Origin: Saccharofermentans sp.
GTDB taxonomy: Bacteria > Bacillota > Clostridia > Saccharofermentanales > Saccharofermentanaceae
DNA length: 64,000 bases
Reading direction: 5' to 3'
NCBI GenBank assembly: GCA_024403715.1
Contig: JAKSRJ010000005.1
Span: forward strand, 1 to 64,000
Positions within the stretch are counted from its first letter, which is position 1; each line of letters starts with the position of its first letter. Below the pieces are notes generated by a model. That model made no database searches. It was not told the origin of the DNA and worked only from the letters and a program-made list of their open reading frames with translations. Below, one piece after another: positions 24,022-32,993 of this stretch. A program made the position numbers and the translations under genes.

Positions 24022-24438
24022 ATGACAGACATCAACATTAAGGAATTGATTAATGAAGCTTTCGAAGGTCGCGCAAATGCCTATGCCCCATACTCTGGGT
24101 TTAAGGTAGGCGCGGCTCTTTTAACTTCTAACGGCATATATACAGGATGCAATATCGAGAACAGCTCATACTCTGCTACTAACTGTGCAGAGAGAACGGC
24201 TATCTTTAAGGCCGTAAGTGAAGGTGTAAAAGACTTCAAAGCGATTGCAATTGTAGGTGGATATGACGGCAAGGATATTGAAGATTATGCTGCTCCATGC
24301 GGCGTATGCCGTCAGGTTATGTCTGAGTTTGTTGATAGCGATAGTTTTGTAATAATCATGGCGAAGTCTCCTGAGGAATATGTAGTTAAGACTTTATCAG
24401 AGCTTCTGCCACTTGGATTTAAGTTGGAGAATAAATGA
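24022..24438 (+). CDS. cdd: Cytidine deaminase
   Basis: 138 residues, the usual length of tetrameric Firmicutes cytidine deaminases, which convert cytidine and deoxycytidine to uridine in pyrimidine salvage. The zinc motifs are CAE (Cys55, Glu57 as proton shuttle) and PCGVC (Cys93, Cys96). The start MTDINIKELI fits the family; upstream in-frame starts would add unmatched residues. There is no Shine-Dalgarno, and a -10-like TAAAAT lies 7 nt upstream, so translation may be leaderless. It overlaps feoB by ATGA. Confidence 0.93.
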   Translation: MTDINIKELINEAFEGRANAYAPYSGFKVGAALLTSNGIYTGCNIENSSYSATNCAERTAIFKAVSEGVKDFKAIAIVGGYDGKDIEDYAAPCGVCRQVMSEFVDSDSFVIIMAKSPEEYVVKTLSELLPLGFKLENK

Positions 24439-26783
24439 CTCTTAAAGAACTTAAGATAGGCCAGAGTGCCAGGGTAGATGTTGTTGGTGGTGAAGGTGCG
24501 CTTCGCCAGCATTTTCTTGATATGGGTGTTATTCCAGGCGCTGAAGTTACTGTAGTAAAATTTGCTCCTATGGGAGATCCTATGGAACTTAGAATCCACG
24601 GCTATGAACTAACATTAAGACTTGATGATGCAGCACAAATTGAGATTACTCCAATCGAGAAAAAAGAAGAGAAGAAGGTAGCTCCCAAAACTCGTAATAG
24701 TAAGCATGCACACCCTGCATTAGGTGAGCCTGGTGTTCACCACTGTAAGGGAGATGGCGATCCTTTGCCTGATGATCATAAGCTGACATTCGCTTTGGTA
24801 GGAAACCAGAACTGTGGTAAGACAACTCTATTTAACAGGCTCACAGGCTCTAATCAGCATGTAGGTAATTTCCCTGGTGTAACTGTAGATCGTAAAGATG
24901 GCGTTATCATTGGTAACCCTAACACATCTATTACAGACCTGCCTGGAATCTACTCTATGTCGCCATATTCAAGCGAGGAGATAGTATCCCGTAACTTTGT
25001 TCTTGATAGTAAGCCTAACGCTATCGTTAACATCGTGGATGCGACTAATATAGATCGTAACTTATACCTCACTATGCAACTCATCGAAATGGAGCGTCCG
25101 CTCGTGTTGGCAATAAACATGATGGATGAGTTAGTAGGTAATGGTGGTTCTATTAACATTAACTTAATGGAGGAGATGTTAGGTGTTCCTGTAGTACCGA
25201 TTTCAGCTGCTAAGAATTATGGTATTGATGAGCTTATTACTCACGCTATCCATATCGCTCACTTTCAGGAAAAACCAATTAAGCAAGATTTTTGTTGTGA
25301 TACAGATAATGGTGGTGCAGTTCATAGAGCAATTCATGGTGTTGCAAACTTAATAGAAGACCATGCCAAGAGAGCTGATATTCCAGTTAGATTTGCAGCA
25401 AGTAAATGTATTGAAGGCGATAGTGACATCATCGCTAAGTTAGAGCTTGATGAGAACGAATTGGAGACATTAGAGCATCTCGTATTACAGCTTGAGAAAG
25501 AGCGTGGACTTGATAGAAGTGCTGCTATCGCAGATATGAGATTTCAGTACATAACTAAGGTTTGCTCTAAGTGTGTAACTCGTCCACATGAGAGTAGAGA
25601 GCATGCTAGAAGCGAAGCTTTAGATAAGGTGTTTACTGGACGTTTTACTGCTATTCCAGTGTTTATTGCTATCATGGCTTTGGTGTTCTTTTTAACATTT
25701 AATGTTATAGGTGCATTCTTCCAGGGATTACTCGAGAATCTAATTGAATTGTTAGAGACAAATGTTGATTTGCTTCTAACAAATGGCAATGTAAATTCGG
25801 TTATACACGGACTGATAATAGATGGTATGTTCGAAGGCGTCGGAAGTGTATTAAGCTTCCTCCCAATCGTTGTTACTATGTTCTTCTTTTTGTCTATGCT
25901 TGAGGACTCAGGCTATATCGCCCGAGTCGCATTCTTCATGGATAAATTGCTAAGAAAAATAGGTCTATCAGGAAGATCTATTGTTCCTATGCTAATTGGA
26001 TTTGGATGTACAGTACCAGCTGTTATGTCGACTAGAACTCTTCCATCTGAGAGAGACCGTAAGATGACAATTCTTCTTACTCCATTTATGAGTTGTACAG
26101 CTAAGCTCCCTATTTATGCATTCTTTGTTAATGCTTTCTTTAAGGGTAAGGGAGGTCTTATTATGACTGGCCTTTATCTCTTTGGAATTTTAACAGGAAT
26201 TATGGTTGCAATTCTTTATAAGAAGCTAGTCTTTAAGGGTGAGGCTGTGCCTTTCGTAATGGAGCTTCCTAACTATAGACTCCCTAGTGGAAGAAGTACG
26301 CTGCAGCTTATGTGGGAAAAGGGTAAGGACTTTTTGCAGAAGGCTTTCTCAGTAATTTTGGTTGCTGCTGTAGTAGTATGGTTCCTCCAAAGCTTTAGTC
26401 CTAGTTTGAACTTAGTCGAGGATTCATCTCAAAGTATTATGGCTATTATTGCAAATGTAATTGCGCCTTTGTTTGTGCCATTAGGACTTGGTGATTGGCG
26501 TATTTGTACTTCACTTATTAGCGGTATCATGGCCAAGGAGAGCGTCGTATCTGTATTAGAAATACTCTTTGCAGGAGAAGGTGGAGTAGCTTCTGTAATG
26601 ACACCTCTTGCTGCGATTACTTTATTAGTATTTTCACTTCTTTATACACCTTGTATCGCAGCTATCGCATCTGTTAAACGTGAGCTAGGTAGTAAGTGGG
26701 CGATATATCTTGTTTTCTGGCAGTTAATAATTGCTTGGTTAATGGCATTTATCGTTAAGCTCGTGCTTGGTATGTTTTTATGA
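24435..26783 (+). CDS. feoB: FeoA-FeoB fusion ferrous iron transporter
   Basis: 782 residues. Residues 1-75 are a complete FeoA (SH3-like) domain, then a His/Cys-bearing linker (HAHP, HHCKGDGD). The FeoB G-domain follows: G1 GNQNCGKTT at 123-131, FPGVTVDR, DLPG, NMMDE. The membrane part has two Gate-type repeats, with a Cys-containing motif (GFGCTVPAVMSTR). It imports Fe2+ across the membrane with GTP hydrolysis. It overlaps cdd by ATGA and the Cys-rich protein at 26780 by ATGA. A fused FeoA removes the need for a separate feoA gene. Confidence 0.95.
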   Translation: MTLKELKIGQSARVDVVGGEGALRQHFLDMGVIPGAEVTVVKFAPMGDPMELRIHGYELTLRLDDAAQIEITPIEKKEEKKVAPKTRNSKHAHPALGEPGVHHCKGDGDPLPDDHKLTFALVGNQNCGKTTLFNRLTGSNQHVGNFPGVTVDRKDGVIIGNPNTSITDLPGIYSMSPYSSEEIVSRNFVLDSKPNAIVNIVDATNIDRNLYLTMQLIEMERPLVLAINMMDELVGNGGSININLMEEMLGVPVVPISAAKNYGIDELITHAIHIAHFQEKPIKQDFCCDTDNGGAVHRAIHGVANLIEDHAKRADIPVRFAASKCIEGDSDIIAKLELDENELETLEHLVLQLEKERGLDRSAAIADMRFQYITKVCSKCVTRPHESREHARSEALDKVFTGRFTAIPVFIAIMALVFFLTFNVIGAFFQGLLENLIELLETNVDLLLTNGNVNSVIHGLIIDGMFEGVGSVLSFLPIVVTMFFFLSMLEDSGYIARVAFFMDKLLRKIGLSGRSIVPMLIGFGCTVPAVMSTRTLPSERDRKMTILLTPFMSCTAKLPIYAFFVNAFFKGKGGLIMTGLYLFGILTGIMVAILYKKLVFKGEAVPFVMELPNYRLPSGRSTLQLMWEKGKDFLQKAFSVILVAAVVVWFLQSFSPSLNLVEDSSQSIMAIIANVIAPLFVPLGLGDWRICTSLISGIMAKESVVSVLEILFAGEGGVASVMTPLAAITLLVFSLLYTPCIAAIASVKRELGSKWAIYLVFWQLIIAWLMAFIVKLVLGMFL

Positions 26784-26941
26784 TTTTTGGACTTAGCTAT
26801 CTTGATATCGCGCTTATTGTTGTTATAGCAGTAGTTTTGTTTTTTGCTATTAAGGGTGCGATTAATCGTAAGAAAAAGAGCAGCTGCTGTGGCAACTGCT
26901 CTGAATGCTCTTCATGCTCTAACTGCGATAAGAAGCATTAA
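26780..26941 (+). CDS. FeoB-associated Cys-rich membrane protein
   Basis: 53 residues starting inside the feoB stop (ATGA). One membrane helix spans about 8-25, followed by the basic stretch NRKKK and a Cys cluster (Cys36, 37, 40, 43, 46 and 49) rich in Ser, ending in KKH. This matches small FeoB-associated Cys-rich proteins of Firmicutes, proposed to help FeoB by binding iron or a cluster on the cytoplasmic side. It abuts the convergent mutS-like gene with no gap. Confidence 0.88.
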   Translation: MIFGLSYLDIALIVVIAVVLFFAIKGAINRKKKSSCCGNCSECSSCSNCDKKH

Positions 26942-28630
26942 TTATTCACCTGTTAGCATTTCATAAGTTACGCCGTACTTTTCTGCAATATCCTTGGCAT
27001 AACTATTGCCTTCTGGAGGTGCTACTTCTACCTTAAATGAACGCTTACCACCATCAGCTTTAACTATTAATGATGAAGCTCCATCGCTTAGGTCCATAGC
27101 TAGATTATGCATATGAGTGTTATATATTGTGCGAGTTTGCTTCTTCAATATAGCCTTAACAGAATCTCTCGCGATATAGTAACCTTCTTCAAATGAAGTA
27201 GTAGCAAAAGACTCGTTAAGAAGAAGTAGGCTATCTTTGGTAGAAGCCGCATAGAGCTCCTTAAATCTTACGCACTCCTCACCGAGACGACCATAGTCGA
27301 TAGTCTTATCTTCATCTGCAGGGAAGTGGGTATAGATGGCATCAACCGGCTTATATTCAAAACTTCTAGCAGGAACAAAGCTTCCACCCTGAGCAAATGC
27401 GTAGAGTAAACCGACAGCTTGAGTAACTGTAGTCTTACCACCACGGTTAGCACCCGTAAGTATATAAACTGTGTGCTTTGGATCAAAGTCGAGATCGTTA
27501 GGAACTAACTCTTCAGAATTCTTAAGTGATACTGCAAGCTTGAGATTATAAAAATCACGAGCTCTCATTGTAGTATCACCACTATTAATGATTGCTGCTT
27601 CACAGAATGGGAATCCATCTTTCTCGCACTTCTCAACGAATTCTACAAGCCTAAAATAGTAAACGAATTCAGGGATTAATCTGGAGATGTTAACTACGGC
27701 GATATTTGAGTACTTGGTAAGTACTTCACGAAGTTTTTTAACTAGTGAGCCCATCAGCTTATTAAGGAGGTTTTCAAGGTAGAAAGTAGATGATCCTAAG
27801 CCGTCTCCTTCAGCAACCTTGGCAAGAGTTCCCTGGCGTGCGCTTGCCTCCTGGAAAGGATTAAGTGCAGCTTGGAATGATAATAGCTCTTCTGCAAGGT
27901 TAGAGTCTGGCTTTGCTACCTGCTGGTAGTGCATGTCGCCATCCCACTCGGTACCTTCATGAATCTTATCCTTAGATGAGAGTGTATCTGCAAAATTACT
28001 AACGATAGATGACTTCTTAAAAGGCTTATCATTAACTGAGATTAAGCCCATGGAGATAGCTTCTAATCTAGAATTAACATTAATGCCAACAGTGATACTC
28101 TGGATAGAATTAGCATCAGTATTAATACCTTTAATATCCTTCTTCATTTGTTCAAAGAGTGCGTCTTCGTAAAGTGCGTTTACATAGTCGCGGAACCCGA
28201 TTAATCCATCAGATTTAAGCTCAGCCTTTGCTAAGCAGTTACGCATGTCTTCTACGCACTTGATGTAGTCTTTTAGCTCATCTAATCGATGCATCAGATG
28301 CCAAAGCCCAATCTTATTTTCAATCTCTTTGTTCTTGATGCCGAAGTTTCTAATGAACTCCACTTTATCAAATAGTTCAGTTAGTTCTTCACGAAGCTTA
28401 GGCTGATTTTTAATATCAACAAATACCTTCTGTCTGTAAGCGGCTACATCGGGATTAGAAGTCATATTGGAGATGACTCCCATAATCATGTTCTGCTCCT
28501 TTGGATCATTAGTGAGTTTTTTACAGATAGTATCAAGACCTAAATCGTGACAGCTTGTAGGGGAGAGCTGCTTATATGTAGCTCCCTCGATATTAGGATA
28601 TAAAATGCTGAAAATATTGTCGCTTTTCAT
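26942..28630 (-). CDS. MutS-family ATPase without mismatch-binding domain
   Basis: 562 residues. The C-terminal ~200 hold a MutS-type ABC ATPase: Walker A GANRGGKTT (Gly-Gly-Lys-Thr near 397-400), a LLLNESFATTS Walker B region where MutS has LLDExxxGT, and a late NTHMH. The N-terminal ~370 residues are helical, lever/clamp-like, and lack the mismatch-recognition domain with its Phe-x-Glu. It belongs among short MutS-like proteins rather than MutS1 or MutS2 (no Smr domain). Role unknown; recombination or structured-DNA handling is possible. A TATAAT only 6 nt before the ATG suggests a leaderless mRNA. Confidence 0.8.
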   Translation of the reverse strand: MKSDNIFSILYPNIEGATYKQLSPTSCHDLGLDTICKKLTNDPKEQNMIMGVISNMTSNPDVAAYRQKVFVDIKNQPKLREELTELFDKVEFIRNFGIKNKEIENKIGLWHLMHRLDELKDYIKCVEDMRNCLAKAELKSDGLIGFRDYVNALYEDALFEQMKKDIKGINTDANSIQSITVGINVNSRLEAISMGLISVNDKPFKKSSIVSNFADTLSSKDKIHEGTEWDGDMHYQQVAKPDSNLAEELLSFQAALNPFQEASARQGTLAKVAEGDGLGSSTFYLENLLNKLMGSLVKKLREVLTKYSNIAVVNISRLIPEFVYYFRLVEFVEKCEKDGFPFCEAAIINSGDTTMRARDFYNLKLAVSLKNSEELVPNDLDFDPKHTVYILTGANRGGKTTVTQAVGLLYAFAQGGSFVPARSFEYKPVDAIYTHFPADEDKTIDYGRLGEECVRFKELYAASTKDSLLLLNESFATTSFEEGYYIARDSVKAILKKQTRTIYNTHMHNLAMDLSDGASSLIVKADGGKRSFKVEVAPPEGNSYAKDIAEKYGVTYEMLTGE

Positions 28631-28636
28631 AAGTTT

Positions 28637-28645
28637 ATTATAGTA
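28637..28645. promoter_or_regulatory. Overlapping divergent -10 boxes
   Basis: On the minus strand TATAAT (28637-28642) lies 6 nt before the mutS-like ATG. On the + strand TATAGT (28640-28645) could serve the GH53 gene. The two genes share only 54 bp, so their promoters overlap and may compete. Confidence 0.45.
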
Positions 28646-28684
28646 TAGATAAGCGATAAATAATACGGACTAAGAGGTTTACAT

Positions 28685-29683
28685 ATGATAGAGATGAGCG
28701 AGTATATTAAAGGTGCTGATGTATCCACATTAGCCGAGATTGAGAAGAGAGGACGCCGATATTTTGATGGCGACTTCGAAGGCGACCTTTTTGAGGTATT
28801 AGCTAAGAATGGATTTAATATGATTCGCCTTCGCCTGTGGAATGAGCCATATACCAAGGATGGTAAAGCTTATGGTGCAGGTACTAATGACATATTCACG
28901 CTCATCAATCTATCTAAGCGTGCAATTAATAACGATATGGCGGTACTCTTAGATTTCCATCTATCTGATTTCTTCGCGAATATTGATCGTCAGGTTATGC
29001 CTAAAATGTGGGAGAATTTGTCCGCACCAGAATTAAGCGTAGCTGTCTACGAGTTTGTGGTTAAGACATTAAGCTTCATGAGACTAGAAGGTGTTATGCC
29101 TACCATCATTCAAATTGGTAATGAGATTGATAATGGCATTCTCTGGCCGATTGGAAAAGATATTAAGTCTGAAGAGTTTAACCTCATCATGTCTTCTGCT
29201 GTTTCTGGTATTAAATCAGTTCTTCCTAATGTGCCACTCATGATTCACTTAGGACAGGGAACTAATACCGCATTTGTAACTGAATGGCTATCTTCATATT
29301 CTGCAGATAGCTTTGATATTGTTGGCTTGTCGTATGATCCATCTATGGGGTCTATTGGAGAACTTAATCAGACACTATTTGTAGTAGAAAAGCTTTTCCA
29401 TAAGTCGACATTACTTGCTGAAGTAACATGTGCTGGCATTGAAGATGCCGACAGCTTTATGCAGGAACTGTTAAGCACGATTTCTACTAATCAGTATAAT
29501 CTCGGATTCTTCTACTTCGAGCCAGGATTAATCCCTAATAAGACTGTAATCTGGGGCACCCAGTTTGCTCTCGAGTATATGGGGGAGCAGGAGCTTTCCA
29601 AGGCAAAAATAAATCCCCTCTTCGACGAAGAGGGGAAGGCAAAATCTGTTCTTTCTGTTATAAGAGATTTTACTCGCACTTAA
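28685..29683 (+). CDS. GH53 endo-beta-1,4-galactanase, cytoplasmic
   Basis: 332 residues of glycoside hydrolase family 53, which cleaves beta-1,4-galactan side chains of pectin. The opening YIKGADVSTLAEIEKRG and NMIRLRLWNEP are family hallmarks. The acid/base Glu147 is in IGNE and the nucleophile Glu246 in LLAEV. There is no signal peptide, so it probably trims imported galacto-oligosaccharides. AGAGG lies 7 nt before the ATG. Its 3' end overlaps the convergent GH3 gene by 14 nt and carries that gene's terminator. Confidence 0.9.
   Translation: MIEMSEYIKGADVSTLAEIEKRGRRYFDGDFEGDLFEVLAKNGFNMIRLRLWNEPYTKDGKAYGAGTNDIFTLINLSKRAINNDMAVLLDFHLSDFFANIDRQVMPKMWENLSAPELSVAVYEFVVKTLSFMRLEGVMPTIIQIGNEIDNGILWPIGKDIKSEEFNLIMSSAVSGIKSVLPNVPLMIHLGQGTNTAFVTEWLSSYSADSFDIVGLSYDPSMGSIGELNQTLFVVEKLFHKSTLLAEVTCAGIEDADSFMQELLSTISTNQYNLGFFYFEPGLIPNKTVIWGTQFALEYMGEQELSKAKINPLFDEEGKAKSVLSVIRDFTRT
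29605..29635 (-). terminator. GH3 terminator inside the GH53 coding sequence
   Basis: CCCCTCTT (29615-29622) and AAGAGGGG (29628-29635) form an 8-bp GC-rich stem with a 5-nt loop. On the minus strand it runs into ATTTATTTTT, giving a proper U-tract for the GH3 transcript ending at 29670. On the + strand it is read as GH53 codons and has no U-tract. Confidence 0.7.
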
Positions 29684-32078
29684 GAATTAACTTTAAGATA
29701 TTCTTAGCTGCCTTATAAAGCTCATCCTTAGTAATCTCGCCAGCTTCGTAAGCTTCCTTAATTCTGTCTGGATAGCCAGATGCCATCTTAAGGTCGTTGC
29801 CTGCCTTACACTCGAGATAGTGCTCGCCTGATGTCCACCAGTCTGTCATAACTACGCCATCAAAGCCCCACTCTCCACGAAGTACATCTTCCAAGAGCTC
29901 ATAGCACTCAGAACAATGAATACCGTTAACCTTGTTATACGCTGTCATGATGCACCATGGAGAACTGTTCTTAACAATAATCTCAAAAGGCTTAAGGTAA
30001 ATCTCGCGTGCTGCTCTCTCAGATACGACAGAGTCAGAGTTCTTACGGTTTGTCTCCTTGTTATTAAATGCGAAATGCTTAACAGTCGCACCAATGTTTT
30101 GGGACTGAACACCAGCAACCATTCCGCAGCCCATGAGACCTGCTACGAGTGGATCTTCTGAATAGTATTCGAAGTTACGTCCACAAAGTGGGCTTCTGTG
30201 AATATTTACAGCTGGAGCAAGCCATACACCAATGTTGTTTTCCTTAACTTCTAGTGCAACCTTGTTACCGATTGCTGTAGCAATCTCAGGATCAAATGTA
30301 CAGGCAAGCATTGTAGAGCAAGGCCATGCTGTTGTTGTAACTCCAACCTGTGGGAGAATTCTAAGTCCTGCAGGACCGTCAGCTGTAGAGATATTAGGAA
30401 TATCGTACTGCATCTGGTTACCAATACCACATGTGTTAGATACACCCTTATTAGGCTGACCACCAAGCAGGTAAATCAGATCTTCAACAGTCAAAGTAGC
30501 CATAAATTCATCAAGTGTAGACTCACCAGAAGCAACAGCGCGGAAGGAAATCTTAGGCTGCTCAAAGAGATAGAAGGAAGGACGAAGTCTCTCGATAGGA
30601 GACTGGCCTTCAGTTACCTTGTTAGGCATATGATCAAGGATTGAATGAGTTCTCTTTTCTTCACCAGCAGGAATTGCTTCCATTGTTCCATCGAAGCAAA
30701 GTCTCTCTTCCAAGTCAGAAGGGTAGAGGTGAGATGTAAGCTGCTCTACGATTGTATTCTCGGAAACTACATATGTGCCTTCAACTGCTGTAGCTGATCT
30801 TACATTGTTACCTACGAAGAATGTGTACTCACCACTTTCGAGAAGCCAGGCGGACTTCTGGATTTTTCCTGTATCGTCATAGGAAGCCATCATGGAAGCT
30901 GGAGCCTCGAGGGTATAAGTTGCAGACTCGCCAACTTCAAGCCCAGCAGTCTTCTTAAAAGCGAGAAGTTCTCTGTTAGGCTTACCAAGCAATCCCTTAG
31001 GCGCGCTGTAGTAAAGCTGTATTACTTCCTTACCAGCTACACTTCCTGTGTTAGTTACTGTTACATCAATAGTAACCTTGTCGTCGATGATCTTAACAGG
31101 TGAGGCCTTCATGTCAAATGTGGTGTAAGACAGACCATAGCCAAATGGATAAACAACCTTATCTGCGGCGCCAGGGATAGTCTCGAAGTATCTGTAACCA
31201 ACATAAATATCATCTGTGTATTTAGCGTAATCAGTGCTGTCGTGGAAATTATAAGAAGAAGGATAATCCTCGAGCTCCTTAGCGAAAGTATCAGTGAGTT
31301 TTCCTGATGGATTAGCGTCACCAACCAAGAGGTCAGCAGCAGCGTCACCACCTTCGATACCGCCCTGCCATGCAAGAAGCGCGGAGGAGATTGCATCGTC
31401 ATCCTTAATCCAGGAAGTCTCGATGATACCACCAATATTAAGAACAACAACAACCTTAGAGAACTTAGACTTAACATCAGCAATCATTTTTTTCTCGCCA
31501 GCTGTTAAGCAGAAATCACTGTCAGGGAAAACCTCTAGCTGCATTTGTGCAAGCTCTAATTCGCCTGGCCAAAGTGTCTCAACCTTTTCAAGAGATGCCT
31601 TACGATCCCAACCTTCACCAGAGAAACGACAGATAGATACGATAGCTACATCTGCAAATTCTGCTGCACCTTCGAGAAGAGTGGCAGGAATTAAAGGCTC
31701 CTTTGTCATGCCTGGGAAATAACCCGCAGCATACTGCTCCTTAACATTGTCCTGATAAAACTTAACAAGCTCAGGATAGATACTAATCTTGCCTTCATCT
31801 TCTTTGGATTTAAGGCCATCATAAAGTGTATGAAGATAAGCAACGGTTACATCACCAGAGCCACCGCCGCCTTTTACATAGTCGATAGTTGCCTTACCAA
31901 AAGTGGCAATCTTTGTTCCCTTAGAGAGAGGAAGAACGTTGTTGTTTTTAAGAAGAACCATACCTTCTGTTGCAGCTCTTCTTGCTAACTCTAAATGCTC
32001 CTTGGAACCTGTAATGCGTCTACCATCTTCTCCTAATGGGAGTCCAGGCTGATAGATGTGTCTAGCCCATTTATCCAT
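29670..32078 (-). CDS. GH3 beta-glucosidase with reversed domain order
   Basis: 802 residues, no signal peptide. The order is inverted relative to most GH3 enzymes: the alpha/beta sandwich domain comes first (about 25-300, GMVLLKNN near the start), then a fibronectin-III-like domain (about 310-440), and the TIM barrel last (about 500-800). The catalytic nucleophile Asp746 is in GVVMTDWW and the substrate-binding KHFAFN motif is in the barrel. This order is known from Ruminococcus albus and Butyrivibrio beta-glucosidases. It hydrolyses cellobiose or similar beta-glucosides. The ATG at 32078 follows AGGAGG, and is preferred to one 11 codons upstream. Confidence 0.93.
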   Translation of the reverse strand: MDKWARHIYQPGLPLGEDGRRITGSKEHLELARRAATEGMVLLKNNNVLPLSKGTKIATFGKATIDYVKGGGGSGDVTVAYLHTLYDGLKSKEDEGKISIYPELVKFYQDNVKEQYAAGYFPGMTKEPLIPATLLEGAAEFADVAIVSICRFSGEGWDRKASLEKVETLWPGELELAQMQLEVFPDSDFCLTAGEKKMIADVKSKFSKVVVVLNIGGIIETSWIKDDDAISSALLAWQGGIEGGDAAADLLVGDANPSGKLTDTFAKELEDYPSSYNFHDSTDYAKYTDDIYVGYRYFETIPGAADKVVYPFGYGLSYTTFDMKASPVKIIDDKVTIDVTVTNTGSVAGKEVIQLYYSAPKGLLGKPNRELLAFKKTAGLEVGESATYTLEAPASMMASYDDTGKIQKSAWLLESGEYTFFVGNNVRSATAVEGTYVVSENTIVEQLTSHLYPSDLEERLCFDGTMEAIPAGEEKRTHSILDHMPNKVTEGQSPIERLRPSFYLFEQPKISFRAVASGESTLDEFMATLTVEDLIYLLGGQPNKGVSNTCGIGNQMQYDIPNISTADGPAGLRILPQVGVTTTAWPCSTMLACTFDPEIATAIGNKVALEVKENNIGVWLAPAVNIHRSPLCGRNFEYYSEDPLVAGLMGCGMVAGVQSQNIGATVKHFAFNNKETNRKNSDSVVSERAAREIYLKPFEIIVKNSSPWCIMTAYNKVNGIHCSECYELLEDVLRGEWGFDGVVMTDWWTSGEHYLECKAGNDLKMASGYPDRIKEAYEAGEITKDELYKAAKNILKLILKCE

Positions 32079-32177
32079 GTAAAAAGTCCTCCTAGTTAAA
32101 TTGCTAATCACATTCTAACTAATGAGGACTTATTAATAATATTAATTCTTTTGTTTTTATGTAAACTTTTTGATTAC

Positions 32178-32897
32178 TTAGTCTAGTTCAGGATTCATAT
32201 GAAGCTTTTCCTGGAGATGCATCCATTCAGACATTGCATCTGTAAGCTTGTGAGCATCGTTGTCATAATCCTTACCATCAAGAGGCTCACCAATGTAAAC
32301 TCTAATCTTTCTACGCTTCAAAAATCCCTTATAAGGATGAGGCCACTTCTGGCCTCTTGGCCAAACATCATATGCACCAGCGAGGTATACAGGAACTAGA
32401 GGAACTCCAGCTTTGATTGCTATATATGCAGCGCCATCCTTCATCTCACCAAGCTTACCGTCATGACATCTTGTACCTTCTGGGAATACGAAGCAGATAT
32501 TTCCTTTCTCAACTTCCTTCTTAGCCTTGATAAGTCCACGAATTGGGTTGCCGTGACGATCAACTGGAATACCACGACCAACTCTTACGATAAGGCGGCC
32601 GAGCCAGCCATAATCTGTCTCCAAGTCTGCACCAACCAAAGCGCACATATACTTGAAGTAACCCTTAGGAAGATACTTTGCTACTAACATTCCGTCAGAA
32701 AAACTCTGATGATTAACAGCAACTACATACTTGTCCTGAAGAGGGAAATTCTCTCTTCCAATAGGCTTCATATCAACTGTGATGTCACACAGGAGAAAGA
32801 AAAAACGTGCAGCGAAATTGCCAATAAAACCACGCTTCTTAGGGTATATATCACCTTGCTTTGTGGTTGCAGCCTTTTGTGTATTGTTATCAGCCAT
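32178..32897 (-). CDS. plsC: PlsC-type acyl-glycerophosphate acyltransferase
   Basis: 239 residues. The acyltransferase motifs are NHQSFSD (His63, Asp68), GRGIPVDR and FPEGTR (138-143). It transfers an acyl chain to lysophosphatidic acid at the membrane, forming phosphatidic acid. A hydrophobic stretch near 26-42 may anchor it. GAGGAA precedes the ATG. It is divergent from the acyl-CoA synthetase gene across a FabT-like palindrome, which ties both to lipid control. More than one plsC-like gene is usual per genome, so the exact acyl acceptor is not certain. Confidence 0.88.
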   Translation of the reverse strand: MADNNTQKAATTKQGDIYPKKRGFIGNFAARFFFLLCDITVDMKPIGRENFPLQDKYVVAVNHQSFSDGMLVAKYLPKGYFKYMCALVGADLETDYGWLGRLIVRVGRGIPVDRHGNPIRGLIKAKKEVEKGNICFVFPEGTRCHDGKLGEMKDGAAYIAIKAGVPLVPVYLAGAYDVWPRGQKWPHPYKGFLKRRKIRVYIGEPLDGKDYDNDAHKLTDAMSEWMHLQEKLHMNPELD

Positions 32898-32936
32898 AGG
32901 TATTCCTCATTATTTAATAACATAAAGTATAAAACC

Positions 32937-32964
32937 ATATTACTTATAATGCACTTATTGTCAA
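32937..32964 (-). promoter_or_regulatory. Promoter of the acyltransferase gene
   Basis: On the minus strand TTGACA (32964-32959), a 16-bp spacer and TAATAT (32942-32937). The transcription start would be about 33 nt before the ATG. Confidence 0.6.
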
Positions 32965-32976
32965 ATTACTAAAAAT

Positions 32977-32993
32977 ACTTTGAAGGTCAAAGT
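32977..32993. promoter_or_regulatory. FabT-like palindromic operator
   Basis: ACTTTGA (32977-32983), AGG, TCAAAGT (32987-32993). This fits the published FabT (MarR family) box, A-N-TTTGA-N3-TCAAA-N-T. The dyad extends outward as ACTAAAAA (32968) and TTTTTAGT (to 33000) with a 2-nt bulge. It lies between divergent lipid genes, where a fatty-acid regulator would act. No FabT gene is in the window. Confidence 0.5.
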
